A stretch of DNA of 12,607 nt from the NCBI GenBank assembly GCA_903858975.1, contig CAIOKW010000294.1, positions 1 to 12,607 of the forward strand, read 5' to 3'. The position numbers were made by a program, and so were the translations under genes. The notes beneath the pieces are model-generated. The model saw nothing but the letters and a program-made list of their open reading frames with translations. It was not told the origin of the DNA and did not search any database. Shown here one piece after another: positions 7,203 to 12,607 of this stretch (the stretch's first letter is position 1; every line of letters begins with the position of its first letter). This DNA is from Oligoflexia bacterium (GTDB lineage: Bacteria; Bdellovibrionota; UBA1018; CAIMNF01).

Positions 7203-8548
7203 TCTTTCAGTGTCTGCAGAATTTTCTGGAAATACTGACCCTTCAGTATGAACTTATGCTCCTTGATGAACTCAGAGATACTCCAATCTGGGGTTTCAAT
7301 GACATAGTCGACGAAGTAATGAGACGCGATAAAAAGAGAACCGAGCGGAGAAATGTAAGAAGCATTGAGACCATGAGGAAATCCTGAACCATCGGGCAAT
7401 TCCTTTTGCTGAAGTAGGATCTTAATTGCATCGGGAAAGGATGAAAGATCCTGCCTCGCTACCTCAGCAGCATAGCTCGGAGCCTCTAAAAATGCGGCTT
7501 TTTCGTCCGCACTCAATTTAGATTGAATTGCTTCAAACTCCTTCAACGATTTGATTCGGGCCATGTGAGGGTGGTTCATGAAGCGGATATCGTGAAGATA
7601 AGCTACGTAGATTAACTTATCGATGCTCCGATCTGAAATCCATCCTAAACGAGTTCCAAGTCCGGTCATGACCTGACACAAAAGATGAATGTGCTGTTTT
7701 AAATAATGCGCATCCCCTGTCCCGGTATCAAGCGTACTTAAGAACTTTTTAAATTTTACATTTTTCTCAAGTTCCTTACGAACTTGAACGACATTTATTT
7801 TCACTTGTTCCCGAAACTCATGATCCCGAACGATCTGCTGATCATCCAGTGAAAACACTTTTTGCTTCAGAATAAACCGCTCAAGGTCCACGGTACTGAG
7901 TACACTCTCAAAGCGGACTCCGATTTTGTAACCCTCTTTACTCGACATGCCTTCGTGGATTTCAAAAGGCAAACTGAAGATAATCTCACCGAGTGGCTTA
8001 GCGCCGAGCTTGAACGCATCCAAGCTCAACAGCCTCACTTTAGATTTCATCTCAAAAGCAGGTTTTAATTTTGCAGGTACGAAGAATGCAATCCCGCCTT
8101 CGCTGATATCACAAACAATCAAGGAATGAAGGTTTTCCGACTCCCCAATTGCAGCACCCGAAGTTACAATCTGGGCCATTTTCCCTTCACTGGGATGAAA
8201 GTAATATCGCGGCTGCGCGCGGTTTTCCTGAAGGGCTACCTCTTCTGGAAACATCATTGTGAGACGCTCCCCACTGATGCTCACCACCTGGGCCTTGAAA
8301 GCTGCGTCTCGATAATCCAATTTCAAAAAGAGAATATCATTGGTTTTGATATCTTTTGGATTCCCTTGGGTGTGCAATTGAATGCGGTTCTCTTCTGCGT
8401 CAACCTTCTCGAGCTTAACTGGATACTTCAAAATTTTTGAATCTTTAGTGGTCCAAAGGAAGCTCTGCTCGTCGCCAATGCTCTTGGTAACGACTTGAAA
8501 AATTTCACGGTAACGCTTTGTGATTCGAAGCTTTTTGGTTTTAGACAC
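7196..8548 (-). CDS. PilZ domain protein with degenerate HD-GYP domain, 450 aa
   Basis: GTG start at 8548-8546, 35 bp downstream of the dnaE stop. Residues about 30-105 form a beta-rich domain like the YcgR N-terminal partner domain. A PilZ domain follows (about 108-225) with both c-di-GMP-binding signatures intact: R110-x3-R114 and D147-x-S149-x2-G152, plus the closing IGVRF strand. Residues 270-420 align with an HD-GYP phosphodiesterase: H286, the H319-D320 pair, then QKELPDGSGFP (381-391) in place of HHExxDGxGYP. Of the usual metal ligands, the His of the HP motif is Ala356, the HH pair is Gln381-Lys382 and the late Asp is His410, so c-di-GMP hydrolysis is unlikely. The protein is best read as a c-di-GMP receptor whose HD domain has become a binding or signalling module. 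No membrane segment or signal peptide. It probably shares a transcript with dnaE, and its 3' end overlaps the convergent gene's stop. Confidence 0.88.
   Translation of the reverse strand: MSKTKKLRITKRYREIFQVVTKSIGDEQSFLWTTKDSKILKYPVKLEKVDAEENRIQLHTQGNPKDIKTNDILFLKLDYRDAAFKAQVVSISGERLTMMFPEEVALQENRAQPRYYFHPSEGKMAQIVTSGAAIGESENLHSLIVCDISEGGIAFFVPAKLKPAFEMKSKVRLLSLDAFKLGAKPLGEIIFSLPFEIHEGMSSKEGYKIGVRFESVLSTVDLERFILKQKVFSLDDQQIVRDHEFREQVKINVVQVRKELEKNVKFKKFLSTLDTGTGDAHYLKQHIHLLCQVMTGLGTRLGWISDRSIDKLIYVAYLHDIRFMNHPHMARIKSLKEFEAIQSKLSADEKAAFLEAPSYAAEVARQDLSSFPDAIKILLQQKELPDGSGFPHGLNASYISPLGSLFIASHYFVDYVIETPDWSISEFIKEHKFILKGQYFQKILQTLKDQ
7232..7249. terminator. Perfect 7-bp hairpin 30 bp past the exported-protein operon stop
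   Basis: ATACTGA (7232-7238), a CCCT loop, then TCAGTAT (7243-7249) form a perfect stem. It lies just downstream of the plus-strand stop at 7202 and inside the 3' coding end of the convergent PilZ-HD gene. There is no T-run after it on either strand, so it could at best end or stabilise the plus-strand transcript weakly. One such repeat is expected by chance in about 12 kb, so confidence is low. Confidence 0.2.
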
Positions 8549-8583
8549 TGTCCAATAATTACAACAGAGGAAAAAGCCTTTGT

Positions 8584-11500
8584 CTACTGGAGTCTCGCAA
8601 CGCGGTTTCCAAAAATCTTATTCACTTCAGCCGCGAATTGGGGAGTTCCATCCACTCTCAATTCTTTCGGAAGCTCAAGCTTCCCGCGCCAATCCTGAGT
8701 CGAAAAATGAATGAACACGGGACATTTCCCACGATTTTTCAAAACATGCTGCTTGAAGGTTCGTAGTTGCTCCACGCCCACTTTGGTGGGATCAAGATCC
8801 AGCACCACGCTCACAAATCGTGTTCCGTGGGCTTCTTCAAGCTTCTGAAGTCCATTGGCAAGAATCTTCGGCTCACCCTCTTTGACCTCGAACTCGCCCG
8901 TGATCAAGAGAGGCTCCGGTGAATCTTTAGCAAGACTCAAGAGTTCTGCGTGACTTGAATAGAATTCGGGAAAGGCAATCACTTCGATCCGCCCATGAAG
9001 ATCCTCCACCTGAAGAAAGGCCATTTTTGAGCCCTTCTTGGTGGTAATCTCTTTAAACTCACTCACAATTCCGGCAAATTTCACTTCTTTGCGTTTCGGT
9101 CTTTGTGCACCCTGTCCCCATGAACTTTGCTGAGGGGTTGCCGGCGTTTTCGTTGCAAGATCCTTGAGCATTTCAGAACTGGTCCCCAGCCAGTCATTAC
9201 AAATCGACTGCCAGTTTTGCATCGGGTGCCCGGAAATAAAGAAGCCTAATACCTGCTTCTCAGAGAGGAGGCGCTTCGCGAGTGGCCACTCCGGCTCCTT
9301 TTTGATCAGAGCATCCATGGGAGCAGAAAGTCGAACTTCTTCTGCTTTGAAATCATCAAACAATGAACTTTGCCCAAGCTCCGCTTTTGCTTGTTCGTCT
9401 TGTCCGTATTGAATCAAGTTTTCAATAGATGCGTGAAGAGATGCGCGATTGAGGCTCGTATTTTCCATCAGGGCATCAAATCCGCCTGATAGAATCAGTG
9501 ACTCAAGCACCTTCTTATTCACCTTACGCATACCGGTGCGCTTCGCAAAGTCGAGAGGCGATTCAAATGAACCCGCGAGGCGAGATTCCAGAATCGCGTC
9601 TACGGCTGCTCCACCGACACCCTTAATGGCTTCTAATCCAAAGCGAATCGCTTTCTCAAAACCATTGATGGGGGCCTTCAGTTGATCCACGGTAAACGAG
9701 TGAATCGACTGATTGACGTCCGGAGGCAACACTGTGATTCCCATCGCACGGGCATCGGCCGTGTATTTTGAAAGCTTGTCCGTGTCGCTCATTTCCGTGG
9801 TCATGAGCGCTGCCATAAACTCAACCGTGAAATAAGTCTTCAAGTAGGCCGTCTGATAAGTGATCACACCATAAGCCGCAGAGTGAGACTTATTGAATCC
9901 GTATTCCGCGAACTTTGCCATCAACTCAAAGAGATCAGCAGCTTTCTTTTCATCTACATTTCGGGCGATGGCGCCGGCAACAAAAGTTTCCTTTTGCTTG
10001 GCCATTTCATCGGCTTTCTTCTTACCCATCGCGCGCCTGAGCATGTCGGCTTGCCCTAGGCTGTAGCCCGCTACATCCCGCGCAATTTGCATGACCTGCT
10101 CTTGGTAAAGAATGACCCCATAGGTATCTTTTAAGATGGGCTCGAGAACCGGGAGTTCATATTTCGTTTCTAAACGACCGTGCTTTCGGTCAATAAAGTC
10201 ATCGACCATCCCTGATCCGAGAGGACCTGGGCGATAAAGTGCGTTGATCGCGGTGATGTCTTCCAGACTGTTCGGGATGATCCGTCGACAGAGGTCTTTC
10301 ATCCCATCCGACTCGACCTGAAACACACCGTTCGTGTTCCCGCTCGAAATGAGATCAAATACCTTTTTGTCTTTGTACGAAACGGCCTTTAAATCAAAAT
10401 TTTCAAGACCGGGCTGCTTGCGAATAAATTGAACTGCGTTATCAATTACGGTCAGCGTTTTGAGACCCAAGAAGTCGAACTTCACTAAGCCGATCTTCTC
10501 AGAATAGTCTTTATCGAACTGGGTCACCATGTCCCCGTCTTTTGAAACATAGAGCGGACAATAGCTGACAATCGGCTCTTCCGTGATGATGACTCCGGCC
10601 GCGTGCATACCCGCATTGCGGTAAAGACCCTCAAGCTTCAGCGCATATTCCCAAGCTTTTTGAAGCTTCGGCTCTGATTCAATCTTCGCACGAAGATCTG
10701 CACTCTGGTCATAGGCATCTTTTAATTTAATGTTGAGCTCATCAGGAAAAAGTTTGGTGATCTGATCGGTTTCAGAAAACTGCAGACCTAAGACTCGGCC
10801 CACGTCTTTGATCACCGCTTTTGCTTGAAGTTTACCGAAGGTGATAATTTGGGAGACGTTTTCTTTTCCGTACTTCTGCTCGACGTACTCGATCACCCGC
10901 CCCCGTCGGTCCTGACAGAAGTCGATATCGAAATCGGGCATCGATACCCGTTCTGGATTGATAAAGCGCTCAAAGAGAAGCTTAAATTCAATCGGGTCAA
11001 TATCGGTAATGTAGAGGGAATAAGCGACCAGTGAACCCGCTCCGGATCCCCGACCAGGGCCCACCGGAATGTTTTGGGATTTTGCCCATTTAATAAAATC
11101 AGAGACGATTAAGAAGTAACCCGAGAATCCGGTCCTCTCAATCATCGTAAGCTCTTCATCCAATCGAGCGCGATATTCCTTTTCGAGTGCTGCCCAATGA
11201 GGGAGAAGTTTCTTTCCTTCTGGACCTGAAAACTCGGGCTCACGAAATCGTGATTCTAAACCTTCACGAGCCTGATCTTTAAAAAATTGGACTGCATCAA
11301 AAGCATCACCCTTGTTCACGCCCTCGGGACGAAAACTCGGAAGATGATAAATGGCTTTGCCGGACTCGTCTTTGAACTTAAACTTAAGATCGCATTGATC
11401 CGCGATCTTCATCGAATTTTCAAAAGCACCCGCATAAGACTCAAGACGCGCCTGCATTTGAGAGGCGGACTTAAAGAAAAACTCGGCGGGAACCAGTGAT

Positions 11501-12288
11501 TTAGGTCTTTCAAAATCGAGATTACGTCCGAGTGGAATACACTGCAAAATCTCTTGGGCCTCTGCAAAACTTGGATCAAGGTAGAAACATTCACTGGTTC
11601 CGACGAGCTGAACTCCATTTCGGGGACCAATCTCAGCGAGACGCTGATTCACTGAATCCTGCTCAGGAATCCCGTTATCGACAATCTCGAGGTAGAAATC
11701 GTCCTTGAAACGCGCTTTAAACCACTCAATGGACTTTAAGGCCTCGTCCTCTTGCCCCGTCATCAACTGATAACCAATCTCCCCCCGAATGGAAGAGCTG
11801 AGCACAATGAGTCCGTCTCCATAGGTAGACAAGAGTTCACGATCCACCACTCCCCGAACCAAGTCACTGAGTGGAGTCTTGTTGGCAGCCCCATCAATAT
11901 AGGCCTGGGTCAGGAGTTTAGAGAGATTCTGATACCCCGTCATGTTCTTACAAAGAACGACGAGGGAATGAATCATCTTCTTGTTCACACCTTCGAACAC
12001 TTGATCGCGCCCTTCGGGGCAGAAAACCAAATCACAACCAATGATGGGTTTGATTCCGGCATCTTTACACGCGAAGTAGAACTCGATCGCTCCAAAGATA
12101 TTATTTGTGTCCGTCAGTGCAACCGCTGACATGCCCTCAGCCTTGGCGCGCTTTACGAGATCGGCAATCTTGATCGTGGACGCAAGGAAACTATTATGGC
12201 TATGGACGTGAAGGTGCGCAAATGCAGGTGGAGCTTCCACCGCAGCCGTATTTCCACCTAATTCTACAGATCCATTCACTTCAGCCAT
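8584..12288 (-). CDS. dnaE: DNA polymerase III alpha subunit
   Basis: Replicative polymerase catalytic subunit, 1234 aa (about 1160 in E. coli), complete. Domains in order: PHP (about 23-300, starting HLHVHS); polymerase core with GPGRGSGAGSLVAY; catalytic aspartates in MPDFDIDFCQDRR (D454, D456) and VKFDFLGL (D605); FQVESDGM and YRPGPLGSGM motifs; a helix-hairpin-helix region; a clamp-binding pentapeptide QSSLF (973-977) matching the QxxLF type; an OB fold (VKFAGIVSEFKEITTKKGS); and the conserved DnaE1 C-terminus. The D456-D605 spacing is close to that of E. coli D403-D555, supporting assignment to DnaE rather than PolC. The PHP domain has lost most metal ligands (Ala36, Thr61, Asp86 and others), so intrinsic proofreading is unlikely. 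The ATG at 12288 abuts the TAA of the upstream gene with no good ribosome site at normal distance, which implies translational coupling. The first 22 residues precede the conserved PHP start and could be a lineage extension. Confidence 0.97.
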   Translation of the reverse strand: MAEVNGSVELGGNTAAVEAPPAFAHLHVHSHNSFLASTIKIADLVKRAKAEGMSAVALTDTNNIFGAIEFYFACKDAGIKPIIGCDLVFCPEGRDQVFEGVNKKMIHSLVVLCKNMTGYQNLSKLLTQAYIDGAANKTPLSDLVRGVVDRELLSTYGDGLIVLSSSIRGEIGYQLMTGQEDEALKSIEWFKARFKDDFYLEIVDNGIPEQDSVNQRLAEIGPRNGVQLVGTSECFYLDPSFAEAQEILQCIPLGRNLDFERPKSLVPAEFFFKSASQMQARLESYAGAFENSMKIADQCDLKFKFKDESGKAIYHLPSFRPEGVNKGDAFDAVQFFKDQAREGLESRFREPEFSGPEGKKLLPHWAALEKEYRARLDEELTMIERTGFSGYFLIVSDFIKWAKSQNIPVGPGRGSGAGSLVAYSLYITDIDPIEFKLLFERFINPERVSMPDFDIDFCQDRRGRVIEYVEQKYGKENVSQIITFGKLQAKAVIKDVGRVLGLQFSETDQITKLFPDELNIKLKDAYDQSADLRAKIESEPKLQKAWEYALKLEGLYRNAGMHAAGVIITEEPIVSYCPLYVSKDGDMVTQFDKDYSEKIGLVKFDFLGLKTLTVIDNAVQFIRKQPGLENFDLKAVSYKDKKVFDLISSGNTNGVFQVESDGMKDLCRRIIPNSLEDITAINALYRPGPLGSGMVDDFIDRKHGRLETKYELPVLEPILKDTYGVILYQEQVMQIARDVAGYSLGQADMLRRAMGKKKADEMAKQKETFVAGAIARNVDEKKAADLFELMAKFAEYGFNKSHSAAYGVITYQTAYLKTYFTVEFMAALMTTEMSDTDKLSKYTADARAMGITVLPPDVNQSIHSFTVDQLKAPINGFEKAIRFGLEAIKGVGGAAVDAILESRLAGSFESPLDFAKRTGMRKVNKKVLESLILSGGFDALMENTSLNRASLHASIENLIQYGQDEQAKAELGQSSLFDDFKAEEVRLSAPMDALIKKEPEWPLAKRLLSEKQVLGFFISGHPMQNWQSICNDWLGTSSEMLKDLATKTPATPQQSSWGQGAQRPKRKEVKFAGIVSEFKEITTKKGSKMAFLQVEDLHGRIEVIAFPEFYSSHAELLSLAKDSPEPLLITGEFEVKEGEPKILANGLQKLEEAHGTRFVSVVLDLDPTKVGVEQLRTFKQHVLKNRGKCPVFIHFSTQDWRGKLELPKELRVDGTPQFAAEVNKIFGNRVARLQ

Positions 12289-12607
12289 TTAATTACAGCA
12301 GTCTCCCTCACCTGAGTCACAGCAATCCGCTGATCCCTCATGATCATGCTCATGTTCATCAAACAGATGCTCAAACTCTTCATTATAAAGCTTTGTATCG
12401 CCTACATAATTATCAGCCGAAGCTTTGAGCATCGCTACTTCTTCGGCAGTCAATTCGCGCACTACTTTCGCAGGAGAGCCCTGGATGAGTGAACGAGGAG
12501 GGAAAATTTTGTCTTTAGTCACTAATGCACCCGCAGCTACAATTGAGTCATCATCAATCACCGCACCGTCTAAGACTACTGCACCCATTCCGAGCAAAAT
12601 TCGATTC
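12289..12607 (-). CDS. Gamma-carbonic-anhydrase-like (YrdA/PaaY family) hexapeptide-repeat protein, C-terminal part, cut by window edge
   Basis: The minus-strand frame is open through the right edge; the visible 105 codons end at TAA (12291-12289). Hexapeptide-repeat turns typical of left-handed beta-helix proteins are seen (GMGAVVLDGAVIDDDSIVAAGALV), followed by the family's FPPRSLIQGSPAKVVREL and the C-terminal helix that packs on the beta-helix (LTAEEVAMLKASADNYVG). This pattern is that of the YrdA/PaaY/CaiE branch of gamma-carbonic anhydrase homologues. The three metal-binding His of that family lie upstream, mostly or wholly outside the window, so catalytic competence cannot be judged. 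The last 25 or so residues, HEHDHEGSADCCDSGEGDCCN, are an unusual His/Cys-rich addition. The frame continues upstream as NRI before the TTG codon at 12597, so TTG is not the start. Immediately upstream of dnaE, same strand, zero spacing. Confidence 0.88.
   Translation of the reverse strand, partial: NRILLGMGAVVLDGAVIDDDSIVAAGALVTKDKIFPPRSLIQGSPAKVVRELTAEEVAMLKASADNYVGDTKLYNEEFEHLFDEHEHDHEGSADCCDSGEGDCCN

Noticed and set aside
8126..8440. 104-aa plus-strand open frame
   Set aside because: Antisense to the PilZ and YcgR-like coding region; composition is unlike a protein and no start signal is seen.
8564..8583. Hairpin ACAGAGG-AAAAAG-CCTTTGT in the gap between dnaE and the PilZ-HD gene
   Set aside because: The stem has a mismatch on the transcribed (minus) strand and no following U-run, so it is not a convincing terminator; the two genes are more likely co-transcribed.
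11752..12129. 125-aa open frame on the plus strand opposite dnaE
   Set aside because: It lies wholly antisense to the conserved PHP domain coding region, has no ribosome site and resembles no protein; it is a shadow frame.

Overview
This window comes from a bacterium of medium GC content, with tightly packed genes, several GTG starts and short intergenic gaps. A PilZ protein fused to a degenerate HD-GYP domain, large secreted proteins of no recognised family, and a Deltaproteobacteria-like DnaE suggest a member of the Bdellovibrionota or a related lineage. This placement is inference from gene content and style; no rRNA or other decisive marker is present.

Layout. (1) 1-888, minus: the N-terminal 296 residues of a UvrD/RecB-superfamily helicase, closest in motif style to AddA/RecB; it runs off the left edge. 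(2) 930-3443, plus: a two-gene unit, divergent from the helicase across only 41 bp. It encodes a cytoplasmic protein of unknown family (384 aa) and a membrane-anchored, probably periplasmic PQQ-type beta-propeller protein (449 aa). (3) 3634-7202, plus: after a 190-bp AT-rich gap holding a perfect FliA-type -10 element (GCCGATAA), two genes for exported proteins (736 and 445 aa) of no recognised family, each with a G-rich ribosome binding site. They share a three-part C-terminal module: KPELGG-R, a short amphipathic helix followed by GG, and FDxIxxRYxKK near the end. (4) 7196-12607, minus: three co-directional genes read from the right edge. These are a gamma-carbonic-anhydrase-like left-handed beta-helix protein (C-terminal part only) with a His/Cys-rich tail, full-length dnaE (1234 aa) starting directly after its stop codon, and a 450-aa PilZ plus degenerate HD-GYP protein whose 3' end overlaps the exported-protein operon tail to tail by 7 bp.

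How they fit together. The dnaE and helicase genes are housekeeping replication and repair. The PilZ-HD protein looks like a c-di-GMP receptor with a dead phosphodiesterase domain. The exported pair at 3634-7202 is the best candidate for an undescribed system: shared C-terminal module, a Cys-pair repeat in the first protein, hydrophobic hairpin segments in the second, their own promoter region and apparent strong translation signals. Its function cannot be read from the sequence. No tRNA, rRNA, CRISPR array, insertion sequence or attachment site was seen, and no gene-free stretch exceeds 190 bp.
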